From contig JAEEMG010000043.1 of NCBI GenBank assembly GCA_016283095.1, forward strand, positions 1 through 64,000: DNA of 64,000 nt, written 5' to 3'. How positions within the stretch are numbered: position 1 is the first letter of the stretch; each line of letters opens with the position of its first letter. Shown one piece after another: positions 9,038-17,712 of the stretch. The DNA comes from Paludibacteraceae bacterium. GTDB taxonomy: Bacteria > Bacteroidota > Bacteroidia > Bacteroidales > Paludibacteraceae. The position numbers and the translations under genes were made by a program. The notes below the pieces were generated by a model. The model was not told the origin of the DNA. It was given only the letters and a program-made list of their open reading frames with translations, and made no database searches.

Positions 9038-10033
9038 TTATCTTGGATCTAAGAACAAATCATTTTGTCTGGCAATTTGATTCAATCGCTCAACTGGCAA
9101 TGAGCTACGAATGTGCATATAGTAATCGTAACCGAAATCAAACTCAAAACCTTTGCCCCTGTTTTCAAATGAAATACCTGCCAATTCCCGTAAACAGGCT
9201 CTGATATAATTTCCTATTTTCGATCTGTGTATCCTGAGTCCTTTCTTGAGAGTCTTGTCTAAATCCTTAAGAGGCTCGTTTATTTCACAAAACCGTTTAT
9301 CCTTAGCTATTTGGTTGGAGATACTCTCGTAGAGATTAAAACGACAGACTGCCACAAACTCCATTTCAGAAGATTCCATAAGATCTGTAATAAAGTTGAC
9401 GTAATTGCTCTCCACTTCAATATACTCTTTGAGTGTGAACTTATGTCCATCATACTCCTTATCCACATCACAGATGCTTGTCCACTCATCTTTTGTGTAA
9501 TGGCCATGCTCATTGTAAAACTCAGGACGATATTTCACCACAGTGTGCCAAGGCAACTTAAAATAATCCCAAACCCATTCAGTGTCAGCCCACTCCTCGT
9601 CGTAACATATCTCATAATCCCACTCCAAATCAACAGGATTCTGATTGATCAGTCTTTTCAGGATTCGTTTGGCAGATTTGGTATTTTTAACCTGATAATA
9701 AAGTTTACAAATTCCGTTATGTATATCTTTTAAAACAAACAGTGCGTTAGGAGATTCGACAGATTCCTTAATCTTTCCGTCAATCAAACGCTGAAGATTA
9801 TTCACCTTTGCTTCCGACTCCTTAGTTGGCAAACCATTCTCTAAAAGCTCCGTCAAACAGATTGTTATTTGACAACCCCACGCAAACGCCTCTTTTTGTC
9901 TGAAATTCAGAAGCGATCTGTTTACAATCATAACACTCGGACATACTTTATTTGTCCCCAGATCAGTGACTGTAGAGTTGATGATTTTGTATCTCTCCTT
10001 GGGTATTAATATGTCAGACTTCAGTTGCTTCAT
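9038..10033 (-). CDS. DUF695-like protein of unknown function
   Basis: A 331-residue cytoplasmic protein with no signal peptide. Residues about 20-170 resemble DUF695: VNRSL..F...EAFAWGCQITICL, then NGLPT..E, then an acidic segment ending EWADTEWVWDYF. The C-terminal half is charged, with paired tryptophans and tyrosines, and I do not recognise it. It is transcribed alone with its own terminator. The assignment is by pattern only. Confidence 0.5.
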   Translation of the reverse strand: MKQLKSDILIPKERYKIINSTVTDLGTNKVCPSVMIVNRSLLNFRQKEAFAWGCQITICLTELLENGLPTKESEAKVNNLQRLIDGKIKESVESPNALFVLKDIHNGICKLYYQVKNTKSAKRILKRLINQNPVDLEWDYEICYDEEWADTEWVWDYFKLPWHTVVKYRPEFYNEHGHYTKDEWTSICDVDKEYDGHKFTLKEYIEVESNYVNFITDLMESSEMEFVAVCRFNLYESISNQIAKDKRFCEINEPLKDLDKTLKKGLRIHRSKIGNYIRACLRELAGISFENRGKGFEFDFGYDYYMHIRSSLPVERLNQIARQNDLFLDPR

Positions 10034-10122
10034 AAAGACAGTTTGTTATTCCCCACGTCTTCTCTAACCTCTTATCTTTTAACCTTCAATCTCTAACCTC
10101 TCAACCTCTCTAACCTCTCAAC

Positions 10123-10497
10123 CTACTCCTCTTTTCCCTTGTTGATTTCATCCATGAACCCGTCCAACATTCCTGCAGAACCCTTAAGGAAATTGCCAAG
10201 TTCATCAGCGAAATCGTTTGCTGCCTTCTTAGCCAATTTGCCAAGACATTTGCCTTTAAGACGGTTGATCTCCTGAAGTTCCTCCTCAGTATACTGGCTC
10301 TTATTCTTCTGAACCTCTTCCTCTATTTCCTCAAGTTCAGAACCCAATGCCACCCACTCCTCTTCAGAGTATTTGGCATCGCTCTTGTCGAGCTGCTCGC
10401 TCAGCTGAGTCAAACGGTCGATCGGAGTCTGTTTTGTGGAGCAAGACGCTACAGATAAAGCAAGCAACGTCGCAATTATGATATTTCTTATTTTCAT
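10123..10497 (-). CDS. Small lipoprotein with acidic helical domain
   Basis: A 124-residue protein. Residues 1-19 form an SPII signal (MKIRNIIIATLLALSVASC) with Cys19 in a VASC lipobox. The rest is helical and rich in E/K with YSEEEW and YTEEEL repeats, resembling the DUF6565-type lipoproteins of Bacteroides. Function unknown. An 89-bp spacer of repeated taacctctcaacc sequence separates it from the DUF695-like gene, and its own -7 box lies upstream. Confidence 0.65.
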   Translation of the reverse strand: MKIRNIIIATLLALSVASCSTKQTPIDRLTQLSEQLDKSDAKYSEEEWVALGSELEEIEEEVQKNKSQYTEEELQEINRLKGKCLGKLAKKAANDFADELGNFLKGSAGMLDGFMDEINKGKEE

Positions 10498-10522
10498 GTC
10501 GTTGATTTAAATAATATTTTTA

Positions 10523-10530
10523 CAAATGTA
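10523..10530 (-). promoter_or_regulatory. -7 promoter element
   Basis: TACATTTG on the minus strand matches TAnnTTTG, 26 bp upstream of the lipoprotein ATG. I see no good -33 TTTG. Confidence 0.45.
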
Positions 10531-10712
10531 GGAAAAAATTGGATTCATAACCATATGTCACCACTCTCCTATCGGTTCTTCATTAAAAATTTTCTATCTT
10601 ATTATAAATCTTTCTTTTAAGCATACAAAACACACTTTTCCGTAAAATCAACCCCTTAAAAAATACACTTTTCCTTTTTTCAGTGCTTGAATCGGACACT
10701 TACCCCATGAAT

Positions 10713-10811
10713 TTGCATGGTGTATCATGCAGTTTTAGCGGAAAATTGCATACTCTATCGTGCAATTTTTGAAGATTTTTGCATACTCTATCGTGCAAAA
10801 TTGTAAATTTG
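10713..10811 (+). promoter_or_regulatory. Three 33-bp-phased iterons and promoter of ATPase 1
   Basis: Units start at 10713, 10746 and 10779, exactly 33 bp apart. The second and third are identical 20-mers, TTGCATACTCTATCGTGCAA, with TTGCA/TGCAA ends forming a dyad. The first is TTGCATGGTGTATCATGCAG. Spacers of 13 bases are unrelated. A -7 box TAAATTTG follows at 10804-10811, and the third unit covers the -33 position (TTTG at 10778-10781). This is the arrangement of an operator controlling the ATPase gene at 10828. The remainder of 10498-10712 shows no gene. Confidence 0.7.
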
Positions 10812-10827
10812 CTGAAAAATTCGCTAT

Positions 10828-12006
10828 ATGAACAATCTCATTGAAACATATAAACTGCTGATTGATAGAGTAAATGTTGATTTTGTACGTTATCTGCACG
10901 ACAAAATCAATTGGAATAATAGGTTGGTTGCCATCTTAGGAGCACGTGGTGTGGGAAAAACGACCTTAATCCTTCAACATATCAAAATGTATAATGACAT
11001 AGAAACTTCTCTCTATGTCACAGCGGATGATTTTTATTTCACTACTCATAGATTGTTTGATTTAGCAAAAGAGTTTTACCAAAATGGTGGGAAGAAATTA
11101 TATATTGATGAAATCCATAAATATAACGGCTGGTCTGTTGAAATAAAAAATATATACGACCTTTTGCCAGACCTCCAGATCGTTTACACTGGTTCTTCGA
11201 TTCTTGATTTGGAACAAGGAGGGGCAGACTTAAGCAGAAGAAAGGTGGAATATCATTTAACAGGACTGTCATTCCGTGAATATCTTAATCTTACCTTACA
11301 TTTGAACCTTCCTTCTTATTCATTGGAAGAGATTGTTGAGGGAAAAGTAAAATTCCCTTATTCAGAATACCGGCCTTTAGTATATTTCAAAGAATATCTG
11401 AAGAGTGGTTATTATCCATTCTTTCTAGAATCGGATGATTATGCTATTCGTCTTAAAAGCGTACTAAAACAAGTGGTGGAATTTGATGTGCCGACATTTG
11501 CCAAAATGAATGTCAGTTCCAGTGCCAAACTAAAGAAACTGCTTTATGTGATCGCACAAAGTGTGCCGTTCAAACCGAATTTTTCTGTTTTGGAAAGAGA
11601 GTTGGGCATATCAAGAAATGCGTTGCCGGATTATTTTATGTATTTGGAAAAAGCACAGTTGATCACAATGGTAAGAGAAAAAGCGAGTGGCATTAAGATA
11701 TTAGAGAAAATAGATAAAATCTATTTGAATAATCCCAACCTATCCTATGCCCTTTCTGATGGAGATCCAAATATCGGCACAATACGAGAAAACATATTTA
11801 TCCAATTTCTCCAGGAATTTTATCCCATTGTCTCATCTTCAACACAAGCAGATTTTGAAGTAAATGGATATACGTTTGAAGTAGGAGGAAAAAACAAGAC
11901 CTCTCATCAAATCAAAGATATAAAAAACGCTTATATCGCCAAGGATGATATCGAATACGCAAGCATGAGAGAAATTCCTCTTTGGATGTTCGGCTTCATT
12001 TATTAA
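10828..12006 (+). CDS. AAA ATPase of the DUF4143 type (ATPase 1)
   Basis: A 392-residue P-loop ATPase. Walker A GARGVGKT is at residues 38-45 and Walker B LYIDE near 91-95, followed by a sensor-like YTGSS. A winged-helix-like segment (ERELGISRNALPDYFMYLEKAQLI) lies in the middle, and a C-terminal DUF4143-like nuclease-fold segment ends FEVGGK. The biochemical role of the family is unsettled; members are common, variable passengers in Bacteroidota genomes. Start is the ATG 17 bp after the -7 box. Two paralogues lie at 16541-17692 and 40258-41568, and a scar of another copy at 15564. Confidence 0.85.
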   Translation: MNNLIETYKLLIDRVNVDFVRYLHDKINWNNRLVAILGARGVGKTTLILQHIKMYNDIETSLYVTADDFYFTTHRLFDLAKEFYQNGGKKLYIDEIHKYNGWSVEIKNIYDLLPDLQIVYTGSSILDLEQGGADLSRRKVEYHLTGLSFREYLNLTLHLNLPSYSLEEIVEGKVKFPYSEYRPLVYFKEYLKSGYYPFFLESDDYAIRLKSVLKQVVEFDVPTFAKMNVSSSAKLKKLLYVIAQSVPFKPNFSVLERELGISRNALPDYFMYLEKAQLITMVREKASGIKILEKIDKIYLNNPNLSYALSDGDPNIGTIRENIFIQFLQEFYPIVSSSTQADFEVNGYTFEVGGKNKTSHQIKDIKNAYIAKDDIEYASMREIPLWMFGFIY

Positions 12007-12120
12007 AATCCGATATGAGGATTGCAAAAATCAATTTGGCATATGAATTGGTATCTAGAATGGAGACAGACATCTTTGTAAATTACAAGTAATAAAATAT
12101 CGTTTTTTTAATTTTCTCTA

Positions 12121-12128
12121 TATATTTG
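12121..12128 (+). promoter_or_regulatory. -7 promoter element for the leader and methylase
   Basis: TATATTTG matches TAnnTTTG. Transcription from here would give a leader of about 410 nt before the methylase ATG at 12549, spanning the structured region. Confidence 0.4.
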
Positions 12129-12283
12129 CAATAATTTACAACCGTTTTTCTTGAAGACCATAAAGATTCATTTATAAAATCTCTATGGAATTAGAGATCA
12201 GACGCATTAATATAATTTGTAAAAAACAGAAAAGTAATTTTTTGAAGTAAATACATATTTTTAACATAAGCATTAGCTATTAT

Positions 12284-12467
12284 TCGCGTTCAAACCAAAA
12301 AGCCTGAGAAACTGATTTGATTTGAAAATCGGATAGCAATGTTCACGGAGACGCTTTAAAAACGAACTCTGAATCTCTACTTATATGAGTTTAATGCTCG
12401 CACCTTTAGGTGTGGGCTTCTATAAGTAGAGTGCGGGGTTTCATCTCAGGCTTCCCTGTGAACGCGA
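12284..12467 (+). ncRNA. Candidate structured leader or small RNA
   Basis: Nested perfect stems suggest a folded RNA. P1 is TCGCGTTCA (12284-12292) with TGAACGCGA (12459-12467). P2 is AAGCCTGAGA (12300-12309) with TCTCAGGCTT (12444-12453). P3 is CTCTACTTATA (12375-12385) with TATAAGTAGAG (12421-12431), and it encloses a 9-bp hairpin with a TTTA loop (12396-12417). A 7-bp hairpin lies at 12312-12332. The region has no open frame, is richer in G+C than its flanks, and immediately precedes the methylase gene. I match it to no known RNA family. The rest of 12007-12548 holds only a 25-codon frame at 12015. Confidence 0.5.
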
Positions 12468-12469
12468 GT

Positions 12470-12547
12470 AGAAAGGTCCACACCTTTCTTTTCGCCCGAC
12501 ACTACCCGATGGGAATTGATAGTCAAGTGCTGAAAACGACTATCAAT
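12470..12547 (+). promoter_or_regulatory. Two hairpins ending at the methylase start codon
   Basis: AGAAAGGT-ccac-ACCTTTCT (12470-12489) is an 8-bp hairpin. ATTGATAGTC (12515-12524) pairs with GACTATCAAT (12538-12547), a 10-bp stem whose 3' arm ends one base before the ATG at 12549. Such a stem could occlude ribosome access, or as a DNA palindrome could be an operator for the methylase. Confidence 0.5.
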
Positions 12548-12548
12548 C

Positions 12549-13661
12549 ATGGCAGGAAATAGCAATCTTGGAGCGGCTAAAAATGCCAAGAACGACGAGT
12601 TCTACACGCAATATGCCGACATTCAAAAAGAGGTGAACGCATACCTCGAATATAACCCCGACGTTTTCAGAGGAAAAACTATCCTTCTTCCATGTGATGA
12701 TCCAGAATGGAGCAACTTTACTAAATTTTTTGCACAAAACTTTGAGGAATTTGGGCTTAAAAAACTTATTTCCACAAGTTTCGCCCCAGAAAGCAAGACA
12801 ATAAAAAGTTGGCAACCTACTCTCTTCGAGACTGAAAACCCAAACTACGACAAAGACAAATCCAAGACTAACGGCAAGATTTTCATTTTGGAAAGAGACG
12901 TGAATAACAATGGCATCATAGACTATGACGATCTCGAATGGAATTACCTTGAAGGAAACGGTGATTTCCGAAGCAATGAAGTGAAAAAACTGCGTGATGA
13001 AGCGGACATAATCATCACAAATCCTCCTTTTTCGCTGTTTATAGACTTCATGGATTGGGTACAAGATTCCCAGAAAAAATTCATCATATTGGGAAGAATG
13101 AGTGCAATTCATTACTCAAAAATATTTACTCGTATAAAAACAAACGACATTTGGGTAGGATACGGATTTAACATTTCTCTTGTATTCAAAACTCCATATG
13201 AAAATAACCTTGAAGCAAATAGAAAATTTGTTGAATCCCAGGGATATAATCCAGATGAAAATTACGTAAAGACACCAGCTATTGCATGGTTTACAAATAT
13301 TGAGCATGGAAGACGCCACCAGCCTCTTCAACTCATGACTCTATCAGATAATTTGAAATATAGCAAACACGAAGAGATTAAGAAATATGGCTATATAAAG
13401 TATGATAATTTCGAAGCACTTGATGTTCCTTATACCGATGCAATCCCATCAGATTATGATGGGATAATGGGAGTTCCAGATTCCTTTTTAGGTAAATATT
13501 GTCCTGAACAATTTGAACTAATTGGCATCGGTTCAGGAGAGTTAGCCAAATCTCTCGGCGTTACTAAGAATTATAGAGGAAGGACAGACATCCAATATAC
13601 AATAGATGGAACACCTAAATGTCCATACTCCCGTATCCTTATCCGCAAAAAACAAAACTAA
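12549..13661 (+). CDS. EcoRI-family adenine-specific DNA methyltransferase
   Basis: A 370-residue protein that opens with the family signature NSNLGAAKNAKNDEFYTQY, then LLPCDDPEWSNF. The catalytic motif IV NPPF is at residues 158-161. It resembles the EcoRI methylase family, which methylates adenine N6. The 184-nt structured region and two hairpins precede it, and a DUF262-HNH nuclease follows with one small gene between, so it is probably the modification subunit of a restriction-modification locus. The recognition sequence cannot be read from the protein. Confidence 0.85.
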   Translation: MAGNSNLGAAKNAKNDEFYTQYADIQKEVNAYLEYNPDVFRGKTILLPCDDPEWSNFTKFFAQNFEEFGLKKLISTSFAPESKTIKSWQPTLFETENPNYDKDKSKTNGKIFILERDVNNNGIIDYDDLEWNYLEGNGDFRSNEVKKLRDEADIIITNPPFSLFIDFMDWVQDSQKKFIILGRMSAIHYSKIFTRIKTNDIWVGYGFNISLVFKTPYENNLEANRKFVESQGYNPDENYVKTPAIAWFTNIEHGRRHQPLQLMTLSDNLKYSKHEEIKKYGYIKYDNFEALDVPYTDAIPSDYDGIMGVPDSFLGKYCPEQFELIGIGSGELAKSLGVTKNYRGRTDIQYTIDGTPKCPYSRILIRKKQN

Positions 13662-13677
13662 CTTAATATTTACACAT

Positions 13678-14289
13678 ATGAAAAAAGGGCTAATTTTACT
13701 GATAACAATTTTCATCACATTTGTGGGTTCATTTGCACAGCAAAAACAAAGCACAACAGAAAACAAAACACAACCTACACAGTCTTCATCCAAAAGATTA
13801 AAATTTATGGGCAAATCCATGAATTGCAGTATGTCAGCAATGGCAACTCACTTACAGACAAAAGGATATAAAATAGAGGCTAAACTAGAAGGCTCTATTT
13901 TCATGACTGGTACTTTTCAGGGATATCGAAATTGTGATTTTGTTTTAAGGGAAGATTACAACATACTAAGTTTTTGTCGTGTAATCCTACCTGGCAGTTA
14001 TGACATGTCCTGGACCAAACTCGAATCTGACTATAATGATATAGTTTATCGGTATACACAAAAGTATGGAGTTCCACAGATTTCAAAATCTGATTTTGCA
14101 GGAAATCCATATTCCGACTATGAAAAATTAGACTTTGTAGAAAACGACAAGTGCAATTATTATTGCATTTTTTTCATTGAAGGAGGCTCTATAATTGTAT
14201 CTATAGAATCAAGCAAAAGAGTCTGGATAACATACAAAGACGACATTGCTACCGATAAAATAAAAAAAATACAACAAGACGAATTATAA
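13678..14289 (+). CDS. Secreted protein of unknown function in the RM locus
   Basis: A 203-residue protein with a clear signal peptide ([20 protein letters not shown], cleavage about residue 20) and then a Q/T/S-rich linker. The core begins [25 protein letters not shown], seen in a common family of Bacteroidota exported hypotheticals. A periplasmic product between a methylase and a nuclease is unexpected; it may be an unrelated passenger. ATG at 13678 is chosen because the longer frame from 13606 overlaps the methylase and lacks the signal peptide at its N-terminus. Confidence 0.65.
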   Translation: MKKGLILLITIFITFVGSFAQQKQSTTENKTQPTQSSSKRLKFMGKSMNCSMSAMATHLQTKGYKIEAKLEGSIFMTGTFQGYRNCDFVLREDYNILSFCRVILPGSYDMSWTKLESDYNDIVYRYTQKYGVPQISKSDFAGNPYSDYEKLDFVENDKCNYYCIFFIEGGSIIVSIESSKRVWITYKDDIATDKIKKIQQDEL

Positions 14290-14297
14290 CTCACTTT

Positions 14298-15461
14298 ATG
14301 AAAACAACCCTACGTACCGACATCACCATCGCAGATATCTGCAAAGGGTTCCAATACAACGAGTTGGAAGGCAAAGGTTTGTTCGGACTGGATGGCAAAC
14401 TCACCATCCAACCAGAGTATCAACGAAACTACATCTATGCGGATGGCAAAAAAGATGTGGCTGTAATAGACTCAATCATAAAAGGCTATCCATTGGGAAT
14501 CATCTATTTCAACAAAATTGGTGAAGATACATATGAGGTGCTCGACGGTCAGCAACGTATCACTTCCTTTGGTCGATATGTGGCAAAAAAATTCGCAATA
14601 AAAGATAGCAACGGAATGGAACAATACTTCAGCGGACTCCCAAAAAATCTGCAAGACAAGATAATGCAGACTCCATTGCTCATCTATATTTGCGAAGGTG
14701 AAGAAAGTGAAATCAAAGAGTGGTTCAAGACTATCAACATAGCTGGAGTACCACTAAAAGAGCAAGAACTTCTTAATGCCATCTATTCTGGTCCATTCGT
14801 CACACTCGCAAAAGCAGAGTTTTCCAACTCACAAAATGCCAACATTCAAAAATGGAGTGCATACGTCTCTGGTTCTGTCATTCGTCAGGACTTTCTACGC
14901 ACAGCTCTCGATTGGGTGAGCAAAGGAGCTGTTGACAACTACATGAGCCAACATCGTCAGGACACAAACATCAATGAACTGAAAACATACTTTATAAGCG
15001 TCATTGAATGGATATCCACGACCTTCAAATCTGTTGAGAAAGAGATGTGCGGATTGGAATGGGGACGGCTCTATGAGACCTACCACACAAAGGCATATAG
15101 CATAGATGACGTGGACAAGAAGGTGAAAGAACTATATGGCGACCCATACGTAAAGAACAGAAAAGGCATATATGAATACATCCTTGGCGGGTGTGTGGAA
15201 CACAAACTGATTGAAGTAAGAGTATTCGATGATGCAACCAAGAAAACCGTTTATGCTAAACAAACCAAAACGGCAGAAGCTGCAGGTCAATCCAACTGTC
15301 CTCTATGTGCTTTGGGTGACAATACCAACAAAACAAAGATTTGGAAACTATCGGAAATGGATGCAGACCATGTGACAGCATGGAGCAAAGGAGGTGCAAC
15401 AGATATAAATAATTGTCAGATGCTTTGTGTTACACATAACAGGGCTAAAGGAAACAAGTAA
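14298..15461 (+). CDS. DUF262 protein with C-terminal HNH nuclease
   Basis: A 387-residue protein. The N-terminal DUF262 domain shows PEYQR (39-43) and DGQQR (83-87), the nucleotide-binding/ParB-like signature of GmrSD-type and related nucleases. The C-terminal HNH domain has CPLC (334-337), DADH (355-358), NNCQMLC (371-377) and H380, a zinc-stabilised His-Me finger. Predicted function is DNA cleavage, perhaps NTP-regulated. Linked to the EcoRI-family methylase, it is the obvious candidate restriction partner; type IV GmrSD-like activity is the alternative. Confidence 0.8.
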   Translation: MKTTLRTDITIADICKGFQYNELEGKGLFGLDGKLTIQPEYQRNYIYADGKKDVAVIDSIIKGYPLGIIYFNKIGEDTYEVLDGQQRITSFGRYVAKKFAIKDSNGMEQYFSGLPKNLQDKIMQTPLLIYICEGEESEIKEWFKTINIAGVPLKEQELLNAIYSGPFVTLAKAEFSNSQNANIQKWSAYVSGSVIRQDFLRTALDWVSKGAVDNYMSQHRQDTNINELKTYFISVIEWISTTFKSVEKEMCGLEWGRLYETYHTKAYSIDDVDKKVKELYGDPYVKNRKGIYEYILGGCVEHKLIEVRVFDDATKKTVYAKQTKTAEAAGQSNCPLCALGDNTNKTKIWKLSEMDADHVTAWSKGGATDINNCQMLCVTHNRAKGNK

Positions 15462-15497
15462 AAACTATCAATTTCTATTATTGTCTCTGCACAATTT

Positions 15498-15557
15498 TCT
15501 CTCTTTCTCTCAAAAAAGTCGTAGACTTTTCTCTGGGATCTTCTGGCCTCTGTGGTT
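15498..15557 (-). repeat. Dispersed repeat fragment (reverse)
   Basis: Reading the minus strand gives aaaccacagaggc and then ..cagagaaaagtctacgac, matching part B and the B/C junction of the element at 436-744. It directly abuts the ATPase scar at 15564. Confidence 0.65.
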
Positions 15558-15563
15558 TAAAAA

Positions 15564-15626
15564 TTGCATACTCTATCGTGCAAAATTGTAAATTTGCTGA
15601 AAATTCGGTTTCATTTATTGAAATCC
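15564..15626 (+). pseudogene. Deletion scar of a second ATPase 1-type gene
   Basis: Positions 15564-15583 are an exact copy of the ATPase 1 iteron. The following leader, including -7 box TAAATTTG (15589-15596) and gctgaaaa, continues as in ATPase 1 as far as TTCG. The sequence then switches to TTCGGTTTCATTTATTGA and aatccg, matching the last codons, stop and 3' flank of ATPase 1 (11988-12012) with two changes, F-G-F-I-Y-stop. The whole coding region between two TTCG words is missing. Confidence 0.7.
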
Positions 15627-15697
15627 GGACGGACTCAGGCGACGTGGCAAATTTGCAAAGCCATAATCCTCCTTAGGCTCAATTGGTAATTTTTCGC

Positions 15698-15705
15698 TAT
15701 CTTTG
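15698..15705 (+). promoter_or_regulatory. -7 promoter element
   Basis: TATCTTTG matches TAnnTTTG, 18 bp before the ATG at 15724. It excludes a longer start at 15703, which lies inside this box. Confidence 0.5.
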
Positions 15706-15723
15706 CACAAAGAATCAAATTTT

Positions 15724-16503
15724 ATGTTACGTAAACCTCATCTAATCATTGTATTATTGACAATGATAATGTTCTGCACATTCACGTCGAATGCAGAAGA
15801 GACAGAAAAAAAGGAAGAAGCGAAAGAGAAAAAATTGTCTGGATTTCTCTCTGCTGGAGGATCATTAAGTTCAGGAAACATCGATAAATCAGATATCAAG
15901 GCGACGGGAGGGATCGCTACAGACGACAGCACTATTTCATTCGCATTGGCAGGAAAATACACCTTTTCCCAAAGCGACCATAAAATAAAAAACAACGGCA
16001 TTGAAGCTGCACTTAAAGTAGACTTTATACAATACAGGAAATGGTCGCCACTGCTTGCATGTGAGTACGTCCACAACACTTACAAAGGCTACAACTTCAG
16101 ATTGTATTCAGTGGCGGGAGTCAAATACCGTATTTATAACAAACCCAAAGTCTGCGACTACTCCATCAGTTTGGCTGGGCTTTACGATGTCGTCGACTAC
16201 ACAGACGATAAGAAAACCTTGGATGACCAGGCATTCCGTCTCTCCCTGAGACCTAAAATGAAGCAAAAGATTGGTGAGTCGGTCCATCTGATAGAGAAAA
16301 TTTTCTATCAGCCGAAAGTGGGCGAGTTCAATGATTATTTGATAAGGAATGAGGCAGAAATAGAATGCAAGATAGTGTCAGCCTTATATTTAAGCGTCAT
16401 CTATGAGTTTGACTATCGCAGTGTTCTGCCTCCAATAAGAGAAGACGTGACGTATAAGCACAGCGACCACTCACTTGAATTTTCGCTGAAACTGAAGCTA
16501 TAG
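15724..16503 (+). CDS. DUF481-type outer-membrane beta-barrel protein
   Basis: A 259-residue protein with a signal peptide (about residues 1-24), a lysine/glutamate-rich linker and then alternating beta strands (GFLSAGGSLSSGN; NGIEAALKVDFIQYRKWSP) that end in an amphipathic strand EFSLKLKL, as expected for an outer-membrane barrel. It resembles DUF481 (YdiY-like) proteins, of unknown transport role. It has its own promoter and sits between the restriction locus and ATPase 2. Confidence 0.65.
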   Translation: MLRKPHLIIVLLTMIMFCTFTSNAEETEKKEEAKEKKLSGFLSAGGSLSSGNIDKSDIKATGGIATDDSTISFALAGKYTFSQSDHKIKNNGIEAALKVDFIQYRKWSPLLACEYVHNTYKGYNFRLYSVAGVKYRIYNKPKVCDYSISLAGLYDVVDYTDDKKTLDDQAFRLSLRPKMKQKIGESVHLIEKIFYQPKVGEFNDYLIRNEAEIECKIVSALYLSVIYEFDYRSVLPPIREDVTYKHSDHSLEFSLKLKL

Positions 16504-16540
16504 GAAAAAGGGTTCTTAATGCACTCTTATGTTTATGTTA

Positions 16541-17692
16541 TTATTGTAGCCAGTCCAAATAATTATTGGGAGTTATAACAACTGTTTCCTTGATATTGTA
16601 TGCCTCTAGGAAAGCTTTGGGAAATTTTGAGCCACCTTTATTAGGATTCCATTTCATTTCAAATGCTGTCATCGCTCCGTCGCATTCTTCTATATAGTCT
16701 ATTTCTTGCTGCTCTTTTGTTCTCCAAAAATAAGTATTCACATAGCGACCATTATAACGATTGTATTTCATGCGTTCCGAAATAAAAAAATTCTCCCACA
16801 ATGCACCCATGTCTTGACGAAGGTTGATGGAATTGAAATTTTGAATGAGAGCATTCCTTATGCCGTTGTCGTAAAAATATATTTTCTTGCTTTTCTTCAG
16901 TTCTGATCTAAGATTTCTGCTCAGACCATTCAAACGAAAGACGATATAGCACTTCTCTAGCAAGTCAACATATTTCTCAATCGTTCTACTATCTGTTCCA
17001 ACGGTAAGAGCCAACTCATTATATGAGACCTCACTGCCAACTTGTAACGCCAATGCCACAAGTAATTTTTCTATTATTACTGGTTTTCGTACCCCCTCCA
17101 ATGAGAGTAAATCCTGATACATATAGCTACCTGATAGGTTCTGCAATATTTCACGCGGATTTTGCTCTCCGGTTATCACATCAGGATACGACCCATATAT
17201 CAGCATCGATTCGAACTTCTGTTTGGCACGTAATATACCACCATCATTCAAAATTTCCTGCATGGATATAGGAAATAGCTGATACTCAAATTTACGACCT
17301 GTAAGAGGTTCGTTCAATTTACCTTGCAACATAAACGATGAAGACCCTGTCACAAGCAACTGAACATCCTTAAAATGATCAGTAATTAACTTTAGTCTTA
17401 TTCCTATACCTTGTATGCGCTGTGCTTCATCTACGTATATAAGTTTATTATTGGCAACCAGTTGACGCATATCATTCAGATTATCGGCATGTTCAAGCAA
17501 TTCTCGTGCATAAGCATCATCACAATACAACGAAAGAATCTGATCTTTGCCTACCGGCAAATTAGAAGAATCCAATATTTGTTGGCATAGTGTGGATTTT
17601 CCTACTTGTCGTGCTCCAATAAGAATGATTGCTTTACCTTTGAACATACGTTCCTCAATATGATCTTGTAAAAGTCTTTTTATGAGTGACAT
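16541..17692 (-). CDS. AAA ATPase of the DUF4143 type (ATPase 2)
   Basis: A 383-residue P-loop ATPase (AAA_14 + DUF4143). Walker A GARQVGKS is at residues 26-33, Walker B LIYVDEAQRI near 84-93, then LLVTGSSSFML. A helix-turn-helix-like segment (NELALTVGTDSRTIEKYVDLLEK split over about 20 residues) and a C-terminal WRTKEQQEIDYIEE..FEMKW follow; the last resembles a D-ExK nuclease-like core. Function unknown. It is convergent with the DUF481 gene, and its upstream side carries 33-bp-phased repeats. Confidence 0.85.
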   Translation of the reverse strand: MSLIKRLLQDHIEERMFKGKAIILIGARQVGKSTLCQQILDSSNLPVGKDQILSLYCDDAYARELLEHADNLNDMRQLVANNKLIYVDEAQRIQGIGIRLKLITDHFKDVQLLVTGSSSFMLQGKLNEPLTGRKFEYQLFPISMQEILNDGGILRAKQKFESMLIYGSYPDVITGEQNPREILQNLSGSYMYQDLLSLEGVRKPVIIEKLLVALALQVGSEVSYNELALTVGTDSRTIEKYVDLLEKCYIVFRLNGLSRNLRSELKKSKKIYFYDNGIRNALIQNFNSINLRQDMGALWENFFISERMKYNRYNGRYVNTYFWRTKEQQEIDYIEECDGAMTAFEMKWNPNKGGSKFPKAFLEAYNIKETVVITPNNYLDWLQ

Positions 17693-17712
17693 CTTAATAT
17701 TTATTTATTATG

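Noticed and set aside
10713..10798. Possible small CRISPR array (20-bp repeats, 13-bp spacers)
   Set aside because: Repeats and spacers are far too short, there are no cas genes, and the units end at a promoter; operator-like iterons fit better.
12015..12092. 25-codon frame after ATPase 1
   Set aside because: Too short, no match; it starts in the ATGAGGATTG word that recurs in the dispersed repeats.
12284..12467. 6S RNA, retron RNA or RNase P as identity of the structured region
   Set aside because: None of the conserved sequences of these RNAs is visible and there is no reverse transcriptase nearby; left as unknown.
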